Positions 1 through 8,239 of a stretch of 26,334 nt of DNA are shown here, one piece after another; position 1 is the first letter of the stretch, and each line of letters starts with the position of its first letter. The notes beneath the pieces are model-generated. The model was given only the letters and a program-made list of their open reading frames with translations. It did no database searches and had not been told where the DNA came from. The stretch lies in the NCBI GenBank assembly GCA_964058845.1, contig CAXKVR010000634.1:1-26334 (forward strand), in the 5' to 3' direction. Source of the stretch: Carex sylvatica (taxonomy: Eukaryota; Streptophyta; Magnoliopsida; Poales; Cyperaceae). The position numbers were made by a program, and so were the translations under genes.

Positions 1-861
1 GATGTGGTAGTAGTAATGTACAAACCTGTCAGAGTCGATGCCTCAGAGACGGCATATTGCCAGAACATGAGAACATGGTATTCTATTTAATTACGGCTTC
101 TGAATGTGCATATAACCGTGTTATCATCTGTGATTACCACCGTGTATTTGTAATTGGCCTTGGTAAACCAGCCAGAAGCGTCAGGCATGTATACATTAAC
201 TCTCTCTTGTGTGGATGTTACCTCAAACTCGTTCCAGTTGCCAAATCCACCGAGCATTGTCATAGATTGTGACCTCTTGCACTGTTTGTTAATCAACTAT
301 GAAAAATTAATGATATTAATGTTTTAAAATAATTGAATGAAAATAGAATAATTAAAAATTTTAAAAATAAAATAATTTAATGAAAATAAAATACCTTATG
401 CACACGACATGAGAACTATTGACTCTGGCTTGCTTCAAATTTCGCTTTTGCCCTCCTTTTGAGCAAATCATTGTTGATATTTGTAAAATGTGTCCTCAAT
501 TATTACTGCTACCGGCAACCTACGAGATGACCTCAAGACATTATTGAGCGACTCGGATCCGTTTGTAGTCATAATTTCCCAACGGTAACCCCCATCCAGC
601 GCTTGGAATATCTTCCATGGTTTTGAACACTCATTCTCATCTTGATCCAGATACTTATCCACACCGTCCAACCAATTCAGAGCACGGTCACATACATCCC
701 CCATTGCTTGCATTCCTTATCTTCCTCTTCGCCACATATATCATGAAGTACTTGATTGTTTGGTCATTGCAATGGTTCTTCTTCATATTTTCTGCTATGT
801 GAGTAGCACAAAGACGATGAACGCGCTCATCCTTGTTTTTCTTATTCCATCCAGATCATCC

Positions 862-999
862 TGTTTAAACACATTTTTATGCCCTTGCCTCTATCAGTAA
901 TGACACACACAAACTTGGAACGAATTACATTGTTTAAACACATTTTTATGCCCTTGCCTCTATCAGTAATGACACACACAAACTTGGAATGAATTACAT
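862..999. repeat. 69-bp tandem duplication inside the MULE core
   Basis: Two head-to-tail 69-bp units (862-930 and 931-999) differ at about one base (AACTTGGAACG versus AACTTGGAATG). The unit is 23 codons long, so the minus-strand reading frame is kept. It duplicates the block containing ITDRGKG, which includes a conserved Asp of the transposase core. The near identity suggests it is much younger than the surrounding decay. Confidence 0.9.
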
Positions 1000-1134
1000 T
1001 GCGCCTCAACCATTACATGAATCATGCATAATCTTCAAAATTCTATGTATCTACAAAAGAAAAAGCCAATGGGAGGAGCTGATTTTATGCAATCCATATT
1101 TTACCTGTATTAGAAACCATCAAAAAAAGGTGAA

Positions 1135-3026
1135 TGATAAAAATTAGGTACACTTTAACCTAGGATTTTGTATCGATAACTTGACCAATATTCATGCATA
1201 TAGGATATTTAGTCTAATTTAGCTTAGAAATACATCAAGAACCAAGTTACTGCCGTTTGCTCATCTTATTTGTAGTTTTGGAGCATTTGCAAGCTTTGGA
1301 ATGGTCTCTGGGGCACTTGGTGCGACCGTACCACTTTGGAAGAAGCCTCGAACAAGAAAAAGACAATTTCCTATAAAAGTCAATTTATATTACAGGAAAT
1401 GATAGATCTTCTCGCAAGCTTTTCGAAAAGTGGTAGAACACTGAAAACGAAGCTACGGACAAGGAGTTGTGCCCATTTAAAGTTCAGTTCACAGCCCAGT
1501 CAGAGGCTCTGTGCGGCCTAATGTGCGGCCTGGACAACCCGCACATCTCACAACGCAGAAATCCATGCGGTCACCCCTGGCCACACAATCCAAATGTAGA
1601 AATTCCAGCTTTCGACATCTTTTCGTATTTTAGCTATATCTGGGCCATACGACTCCTTTTTAGGAAAATAAAAGATTGCTGGAAAGAGGACAACGAGATC
1701 TACAATTATAGAAAGGTTATAAATCATAATTTATGATGCCCAAGTCACAGGAATCCTTTTAGTAAGCCATCAGCTGATATTATTGCCATATCTGATGAGA
1801 TCTTGATTGATTCACGTTCCATCATTGGTTGTTTCTTCCCTAAGTCACAAATTAGCTATAAATGAAGGGGAGGAAGCAGGAGGAAGGACATCTCCTCTTT
1901 AGAGAAGACATCTTTCATATCACAATTCACTTCATTGAAACCCTAATCAATCTCTCCATCCATCTCATCTCTCAAGTGAACAAAGGCGCGAAGGATTGAA
2001 GAACTTGGCGGATCTCGAGGAGCTTGCAAGGAAGAACTGAGGCATAACTTGGGAATTAGTGTATTCTATTTCTCTTGTTATTTTCTTGATTTTACTTGTA
2101 TGGATTCTTTGTTTTCTATCATGGCTGTTATTATTTTTGCACCCATGAGAGACTAATTTTCTCTCTAAGGGCTTAGGTTGTAGCATGAACTTGTGTTAGT
2201 TTATTTACTTGGAAGTTATTTTTATAATGATTGTTTGGCTTGATGTTTGGTTCTATTTTATAATTATGAGTCATGCATGAATGTGTTTTTGCTAACCAGA
2301 CCTTGCGGGGGTAGTGACAGTACCCTTTGTCTCTATAGTGACCTTAGAAGAAATACCTTCATTGTATACAAATTAATTTAGGGATAATAGATTTAGATGG
2401 ACCAAGTCAAGTCTACCCCGGATTCATAGAATCAAAGGTTCGGTTTTGATAATTGAAAAACCAAAATATCACTCCATTAATCAGGAATTTATCAAATACA
2501 ATACAAATTAGTAAAAGTAGATGACTTCAATTAAAGAACCCAAATAGGTAGTGACAACCTAGGTTGGTGGTATATTAATGTGAAGACATGAAATTATGAA
2601 TGGTAATGTTAGGAGGTAAATAAACCAATCCCTATCAAGACATAATATGAATTTAAAGAACTTCACAAGTAAATAGATTAGCCAAGTGATTGTAGACCAA
2701 AAGCTCGTAGACTTTGTTATCTTGATTCACAAACACCTCTTTATTTGCATTTGATTTAATTTCTTGTTACAAACCAACTTCTTTGGGTATTGAACTCACA
2801 TTTAGTTACTTGCAACAAAACCCCCCTTTTTATTACTTGCAATTTATTTAGTTTTAATTTAGTTTAAATAAAATTTACAATTGCCTTAGTCTTTGGATCG
2901 ATACCTCATTACTACAAGGATAGATTGTGCGCTTGCAATTGATCTACTTTGTGTTTTTAGGTTTATAAATTTAAAGCATTTGTGTGATAATTAGTCCAAA
3001 AATAAATACCCCTAAAATTCACAACA
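1135..3026 (+). mobile_element. Solo LTR of a Ty3/gypsy (Athila/Tat-type) element, copy 1
   Basis: The unit starts TGATAAAAATTAGG and ends AAATTCACAACA. It is flanked by the perfect 5-bp duplication GTGAA (1130-1134 and 3027-3031). At 1892 bp with no internal region, it is a solo LTR left by LTR-LTR recombination. It sits inside an intron of the MULE transposase. A TATA box is at 1857. A GC-rich patch at about 1508-1570 carries GTGCGG and CCGCAC motifs. The 3' half shares blocks with the younger Athila-like LTR at 15745 (GTAGACCAAA, then TTGAACTCA, then GGATCGATACCT), so the two families are related and in the same orientation. A second copy of this LTR, at 14928-24355, lacks most of the GC-rich patch. 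Confidence 0.88.
1857..1863 (+). promoter_or_regulatory. TATA box of solo LTR copy 1
   Basis: TATAAAT lies in the LTR about 720 bp from its 5' end and is followed by a purine-rich GAAGGGGAGGAAGC stretch. The matching TATAAAT occurs at 15332 in copy 2, so the position is conserved within the family. Transcription would run to the right. Confidence 0.55.
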
Positions 3027-3464
3027 GTGAATAAAAAAAGATCAAAATGCATCAATTTATCGACTACATGTGAGTAGATAAAATGACATATCAATTTTGA
3101 TTTTTATTACCTTTGTATTTGCCTGATAAGAAACATGCATTAACAGTGATGACAGGTCTCAGGTGTTGGAAAGCCTCTATGCACGGTCTAAATTCCCAAG
3201 CCGCCCTATAAAAGTACCTATAAGGTCTAGGCTCACCAGTTGGATATGAGATAATATCAAACAATGTATGTCAATAAAAACAAATTATTTAGTTTCATAT
3301 TTTTTGTTTGTCAATGTTGTTGAAAGAAAATAAATAATATAATACCTGAGTTTTTTCGCTTAATTGTCTCCAACAAGGGGACTATAAGCGCGTATGACCC
3401 CTCCCAACTGCCAAATTGACGGGCAATTGTCAACTCTCTTTCACGCCATAATTTGTTGTATGTC

Positions 3465-4524
3465 GGTCCTTTTTAACTTTTAATCAAAATTATAAACTTC
3501 GAGTGTGTCCTAAAGTTATTCTTGATGAAAAATTATAATAACTTTGTCCTAAATAGAAGTATAAATAAATAAAGTAAAGAACAGAGTTTAGAGACACTTG
3601 ACATAGGATTTGTTTACGGAGTTTGGCACTAACGCCTACGTCCTTCGAGATGGTGCGCCTTTCTTTACCCAATGAGAAAGGATTACAAAGTGGAACCGGT
3701 GAGCCCTTACAATCTTTTGGGAAGTCACACGGCTCGAACAAGAAGCACTAAAGGCTCAGGGTAGTCAATCTGATTTGCGATGACTCAAGGATTGCTAGGT
3801 GAGCACAAAGGCTCGAAGTAGTAATTGGTTTGATCACGTAGGAACACTCTAGGAATTGTGTAATTGATTGAATAAGCTTGAGATTGATTGTGAGTATTAA
3901 AGTTTAAGCACACAAGCAACAACGGCTTTCTCTAGATTTGTAAAAATGAAATATTAAAGTTGGGGACGGCTAGAGTGTCAATCCAAACCTTAGTATAGTT
4001 TCTATTTATAAATAGCTGCCAAAAAAGAAGTAAATGGTCTTGACCGTTGCAACGGTTCATGGACCGTTACAACAGTAGGGTAGTTCGAACAGGTTTGGAT
4101 ATGCAACGATCAAGGACCGTTGTAACGGTCTCCACAACGGAAGTTCTCAGACTCAACTTTCGGCTGGAGCCGCTTGATTTGATTTAATGAGGTGCAGTCA
4201 TTTCTGTGACTTGATTTATTCCGTTGCAATAGATCCTGGGCCGTTGCAACGGTAGAACTCAATTAGTTTAGTCTCAAGCTGATTTTACCAATTTTATAGA
4301 TTAATTGTCCTAAATCTTGAGTTATGCTTTTGCTATCCATACTCTTGTGCTTCATGACCACATTCTTGATGTTATATTGCAGTTCATTGATTCATCATCG
4401 ATGTGTACTTATTGTATCTTCAGTTGTCATGAACCTGCACATGTCTCAAGAAGAAAAACTGTAAAATGCTATTATGGATGTTTTGCAGGTCAAACGAGTA
4501 AGTCGAGGGCTCTAAAAGCCAACA
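3465..4524 (-). repeat. 3' LTR of the copia element, outer end truncated
   Basis: This roughly 1.06-kb block is colinear with 14619-14927 plus 24361-25125. It ends AAAAGCCAACA against the polypurine tract. Its outer edge begins at GGTCCTTTTTAAC and lacks the first roughly 35-40 bp present in the other LTR (from TGGTGGTCC through GGGGGTGAATAG). The MULE reading frame starts directly at this break. The LTR holds repeated CCGTTGCAACGG-type palindromes (about 4040-4255) and a palindromic TATA region at 4002-4015. Confidence 0.85.
4002..4015 (-). promoter_or_regulatory. Palindromic TATA region of the copia LTR
   Basis: CTATTTATAAATAG is a perfect 14-bp palindrome. In the other LTR the same place (24602-24612) reads CTATTTATAGA, which on the minus strand is a standard TATAAATAG box. 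This copy therefore probably carries a point change that made it symmetrical. Confidence 0.5.
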
Positions 4525-4541
4525 ATCTCTCCCTTTTGATG
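4525..4541 (-). other. Polypurine tract of the copia element
   Basis: On the minus strand this reads CATCAAAAGGGAGAGAT directly before the LTR start TGTTGGC. Purine-rich tracts in this position prime plus-strand DNA synthesis in LTR retrotransposons. A second purine-rich stretch lies at about 4757-4799 (minus strand AAGAGGGAG and GAGGGGAAGCCC). This fits the multiple polypurine tracts known in Sireviruses. Confidence 0.7.
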
Positions 4542-5105
4542 ATTTACAAAACATGCATATCAAGTGAGTGCATAAATTGGTTATTCCCACAAAGTTCGAA
4601 AATTTTGAAATTATTGAAGTTTTTATTTTTTCATTTTTCTTGTATTATTCTTTTGTGTGTGCCATGGAATACCAATATAGCATGAATTTGAAATATCTCT
4701 TTTCCTTTTTAGAAATGGTCAAAAGGGTTTGAAAATAAAACATAGTTATGCTCAAAACGAAGAGAGGGCTTCCCCTCAATTCATGCACTCCCTCTTAATT
4801 TAGTAAAATTATAAATTAAGGCCTATAAATAAAAATTATCAATAGAATATTAAAATTAAAGCATGTAAAATTTGCACTAAGTTGAAATTTGAAGTGTATG
4901 TAGTGCAACATATGGTAATTGGATTCTTTTTAGTCATGAAATTGTTGAAATTAAAAATAAATAAAACTTGATAATATAAATCTTCTAAAATTAGATAATA
5001 TTGAGGTTAAAATTTTATCAAGTGCATTAGCCTCTTGTTCTAGGCAAACTATTGAAATTATATTACGTAATTTAAATGAATATTGAGATTTAAGAATTTA
5101 TATAT
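4542..5105 (-). other. Copia 3' non-coding region
   Basis: This is AT-rich sequence between the polypurine tract and the MITE cluster. I see no reading frame with recognisable content. The only notable feature is the additional purine-rich pair near 4757-4799 on the minus strand. It fits the long non-coding stretch between pol and the 3' LTR in Sirevirus-like elements. Confidence 0.5.
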
Positions 5106-5469
5106 GAGGAGGGATTAAGTTACAATAATTTTTGAGTTACAACAAGTTACAACAATCATTTTCTATATTTTCAAAGTCCAAATTATCGATCCAAACCGTT
5201 AGATGTGATCTCCACAATAAAATGTGCTTGGAGACCAAATTTTACATTTTTTGGAATTTTTTTACTATTTATTAAGATGGGTACAAAATTCAATGGTATG
5301 AATTTGACTAATTTTTGTACCCATCTTAATAAATAGTAAAAAAATTCTAAAAAATGTAAAATTTGGTCTCCAAGCATATTTTATTGTAGAGATCACATCT
5401 AATGATTTGGATAGACGATTTGGCTTTGAAAATATAAAAGATAGTTGTTGTAACTTGATCCCTCACCTC
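5106..5469. mobile_element. Fold-back MITE A
   Basis: This is a near-perfect long hairpin. The left arm starts GAGGAGGGATTAAGTTACAA and the right arm ends TTGTAACTTGATCCCTCACCTC. The arms pair along roughly 165 bp up to an apex of GATGGGTACAAAA/TTTTTGTACCCATC near 5275-5330. The right side abuts a (TA)n run. There is no coding capacity. It shares its middle arm module (AAACCGTTAGATGTGATCTC and onward) with MITE B. Flanking (TA)n recalls the rice Micron family, but that affiliation is inference. Confidence 0.85.
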
Positions 5470-5490
5470 TATATATATATAGAGGATATA

Positions 5491-5913
5491 GAGGTTGGCT
5501 ACTATGCTTATATAAGCATATCTCCACATATGTGTATAACTCATTTTTGTGTTTTCAATGTCCAAATAGTTGATATAAACCGTTAGATGCGATCTCTATA
5601 TTGAAATGTGCTTGGAGACCATATTTTACATTTTTCTGAATTTTTTTCCTATTTATTAAGCCACTTTGAAAATCGCTGATCCAACGGTGGCTTAACAAAA
5701 CAGTAAAATCAGAAGCCACTGTTGGATCAACAATTTTCAAAGTGTCTTATTAAATAGTAAAAAAATTCAGAAAAATATAAAATTTGATCTCCAAGCACAT
5801 TTCAATATAGAGATCACATCTAACAGTTCAGATTGACCATTTGGACATTGGAAACACAAAAATGAGTTATAAGCATATGTGGGGATATGCTTATATAATC
5901 ATAGTAGCCAACC

Positions 5914-5914
<1 letters not shown>
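5491..5914. mobile_element. Fold-back MITE B
   Basis: This hairpin has arms of roughly 200 bp. The left end is GAGGTTGGCTACTATGCTTA and the right end is its complement (ATAGTAGCCAACCT). The apex stem is GATCCAACGGTGGCTT with its complement around 5670-5728. Both ends lie in (TA)n. The terminal 75 bp match MITE E closely, while the middle module matches MITE A. Confidence 0.88.
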
Positions 5915-5931
<17 letters not shown>

Positions 5932-5953
<22 letters not shown>

Positions 5954-6389
5954 CTAATGTGCATTCGTATGCATATGGGCCGATATGTCATATGCATATG
6001 ATCCAAATTTAAAATTTTAAAATCCAAAACATCGATCTGAACCATTCATCTTGTTCTCCATATTAATATGTACTTGGAGACAAAAATTTATATTTTTCTG
6101 AATTTTTTTACTATTTATTAAGTCACTTTAAAAATTGTTGATCCAACGGTGGTTTAATAAAACAGTAAAATCAGCAGCCACCGTTGGATCAATAATTTTC
6201 AAAGTGGCTTAATAAATAGTAAAAAAATTAAGAAAAATGCTAAATTTGGCCTCCAAGCATATATTAATATGGAGAACAAGATGAACGGTTCGGATCGACG
6301 TTTTAGATTTGAAATTTTAAATTTGGACCGTATCCATATCGGCTCATATGCCTATGAATGCACATTAGTCACTCTTTCTCTCTCTCTAT
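5932..6389. mobile_element. Fold-back MITE C with (GA)n ends
   Basis: The left end is (GA)n followed by GACTAATGTGCATTCGTATG. The right end is CATAGGCATATGAGCCGATA when read in complement and finishes in (TC)n, so the GA tract is part of the inverted terminus and not a chance microsatellite. The middle module has CATCTTGTTCTCCATATTAA, as in D and E. The apex CCAACGGTGG stem is shared with B and E. (TA)n flanks the element on both sides. Confidence 0.85.
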
Positions 6390-6400
6390 ATATATATATA

Positions 6401-6808
6401 GGAACCTGCTAGTATGCTATGCGTAACATAGAGGGCCTCCGTGCAACAGCTCAATATTTGACTTTTCAAAATCCTAATGGTCGATCTGAACCATTAATCT
6501 TGTTCTCCATATTAATATGTGTTTGGAGATCAAATTTTACATTTTTTGGAATTTTTTTACTGTTTTTTTAGATTTATTGAAAATCGTTGTTTTTTTATAT
6601 GGTCCAGATTTGCTGAAAACAGTAATTTTCAATAAATCTAAAACAATAGTAAAAAAATTTCAAAAAATGTAAAATTTGGTATGCAAACACATATTAATAT
6701 GGAGAACAAGATGAATGGTTCAGATCAGCCGTTAGGATTCTGAAAAGTCGAATACTGAGCCGTTGCACAAAGGCCCTCTATGCTACACATAGCATGCTAG
6801 CATATTCC
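6401..6808. mobile_element. Fold-back MITE D
   Basis: The left end is GGAACCTGCTAGTATGCTAT and the right end is its imperfect complement, finishing GCATGCTAGCATATTCC. The middle module (ATCTTGTTCTCCATATTAAT) is that of C and E. The apex differs: TTTAGATTTATTGAAAAT with its complement around 6568-6645. The element lies between (TA)n runs at 6386-6400 and 6809-6821 and has no coding capacity. Confidence 0.85.
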
Positions 6809-7078
6809 TATATATATATATTGATCATTTTGGTGATTCTTCTAATCGGTATTAATTTGAAGTGGAATAAATTATCAATATGTATGTGCCTCTAAATTAG
6901 GCAAAGGTATTGAAATTAGAATTAACTCAATTTGATCATATTTATTGTTCTCAACATGAGATATTTTGAATTTTGAGAATGATCAATTAATCATGATGAT
7001 TGCTAGGAAACGAAAAGTTTGGAAAGTTAAAGAAACACACATAAGATAGATAGTTTGATCCCCCATAAACCCCTCTAA
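6809..7078 (-). other. Copia 3' spacer between MITE cluster and zinc-finger frame
   Basis: A short (TA)n run is followed by AT-rich sequence. I see no reading frame or structured element. Confidence 0.4.
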
Positions 7079-7450
7079 CTAGTTCTCCTTGGATTTAGGC
7101 TCCACCTCAATCTCCTTCTCCTCGGCTAGCCTTCTGGCATCTTTGTTGTTGATCCCTTCATTGGACTTCCTCTTATGCTTGTCTCGCTCCTCACGGATAC
7201 ACTTGCAATTGACTTATACAAAGAAGTTGAACCTTGGGTCGGTGGGATGAACCAACTTAATGAGAACACAATGAGGGTGAAATGCTTTGACGCAGTCAGT
7301 GCATGTGAACATGCTCCATGCTGTTCTATTCTTGTTACATACAAGACATGTGTAGTACTCAATAGGGGAGTCGGCATCAGATTCAAGATCAGAAAGAATG
7401 GCATGACATGAGTACTCATTTTGAGAGTCTTAAGATCAATTAGAAGACAT
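7079..7450 (-). pseudogene. Cys/His-rich (DC1/PHD-like) zinc-finger frame inside the copia element
   Basis: A minus-strand frame starts at ATG 7448-7450 (MSSN) and runs about 123 codons to TAG at 7079-7081, broken by TGA and TAA at codons 5 and 7 and a TAA further on. Between the breaks it encodes an acidic stretch and then YYTCLVC, TAWSMFTCTDC and AFHPHCVL. This is a C-x2-C ... W-x-x-x-C-x2-C-x4-H-x2-C pattern like plant DC1 or other C1/PHD-type zinc fingers. The tail is rich in K, R and E (DARRLAEEKEIEVEPKSKEN). A TATTTAAA sequence sits about 85 bp upstream of the ATG. It lies on the copia coding strand, between RNase H and the 3' LTR. It could be a captured host gene fragment or an accessory retroelement frame. 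The finger class is not certain. A different-frame 143-codon ORF over the same bases shows no domain pattern. Confidence 0.5.
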
Positions 7451-7864
7451 ATTTGTTGGATATTATGTAGTGAGGGGGAGAGAAATATAGTGCAAGAGAA
7501 TTTGTGTGAATTTGATGTGCAACGGTTTGCTTTAAATAGAAGAGAAACACGATTCAATTAGGGCTATGCATCTTGGCTCACATGGAAACTTATTTTTGAT
7601 TAAGAAGTATATATCAATTGAGAGTAAAGGAATACAAATAATTTAAAGGAGATCAATTAGTATTTGAGAGTATATCAATTATACAAAAATTTTGAAAGTT
7701 TTGATGAATGAGGTAAGGCAAAAACTAGAAGGTAATCTGGCAGAATTTTGGTTTGCCGCTACGGACCATTGTAACGGTAGAGATCAGACAGTGTTATAAC
7801 AATTGATTTTGGGGAAGAGTTGACACGTTATATTTACATTAAATTTATATCTCAGAAATTAGTC
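7451..7864 (-). other. Copia spacer between RNase H and zinc-finger frame
   Basis: No coding content is recognised. A stretch near 7752-7785 (CTACGGACCATTGTAACGG) resembles the CCGTTGCAACGG palindromes of the copia LTR. This suggests such motifs also occur internally. Confidence 0.4.
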
Positions 7865-8115
7865 CTATAGAGATAGCATCCCTAACTTATTTCGAACTTC
7901 ATTATGTTGTTGAGCACTTAGAGGTTTGATAAATATATCAGCAATTTTGATGTTTAGTGTCATTATGAATAATTTTTACATTTTCTTTTTCAATATGGTC
8001 CCTAATAAAATGATGTCTAATTTCTATATGTTTTGTTTTTTAGTGGAGCACGGGATTCTTAGATATTTGAAGTGCGCTTATGACATTTGTAAGAGGGTGA
8101 GCGGGAACTTCCCTT
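7865..8115 (-). pseudogene. Copia pol: RNase H C-terminal remnant
   Basis: The minus-strand translation contains ALQISKNPVLH, KTKHIEIRHHFIRDHIEKEN and, after a one-base shift, IADIFIKPLSAQQHNEVRNK, ending at TAG 7865-7867. These are the typical C-terminal blocks of Ty1/copia RNase H, which removes the RNA template during reverse transcription. Upstream, the sequence runs within about 200 bp into the linker that follows integrase. Reverse transcriptase and most of RNase H are therefore absent, and this is an internal deletion. One in-frame stop follows NPVLH. Confidence 0.8.
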
Positions 8116-8239
8116 AGATTCTCGAGAATTTGAGATATGTGTTTTTATGAGTCTCTTGAGAATCTACATGAGGAGCATTTTCTTCTATTGTGGTTAGCTC
8201 AAGTGGTGGAGTGATTGTCGGATCCCCATCACTAGCAAA

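Larger units (their letters stand above)
87..3465 (-). pseudogene. MuDR-like (MULE) transposase pseudogene with introns
   Basis: MULE transposases cut and paste DNA in the nucleus. On the minus strand, recognisable blocks appear in order. They are an N-terminal block (3465-3346, NKLWRERELTIARQFGSWEG), the block before the catalytic core (about 3285-3111, ending FLSGKYKG), the core (1104-862, with NQLLPLAFSFVD and VCVITDRGKG), the block with HRLCATHIAEN, the block with MTTNGSESLNNVL (468-713), and a C-terminal block (87-296, with NWNEFEV and GWFTKANYKY). Likely introns are 297-394 (GT/AG), 3044-adjacent sequence from 3110 down to 1105 (GT/AG, now holding a solo LTR), and one starting at 3345 whose acceptor AG is lost. 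At least four in-frame stops lie between 1104 and 1000, and there is a frameshift near 850. The Asp normally found in the V-D-x-x-F/L motif before the GKYKG block is Asn here. The SWIM zinc finger expected next is not clear in 1-86. The gene is dead and old. Confidence 0.85.

Noticed and set aside
4317..4685. Plus-strand 122-codon frame
   Set aside because: It crosses the LTR end and polypurine tract of the copia element and has no known domain.
5932..5952. (GA)n as an independent microsatellite
   Set aside because: The complementary (TC)n lies at the other end of MITE C, so it is part of the inverted terminus.
7126..7557. Minus-strand 143-codon frame, longest open frame in this stretch
   Set aside because: It overlaps in another frame the zinc-finger pattern, which has clear Cys/His spacing; the open frame itself shows no domain.
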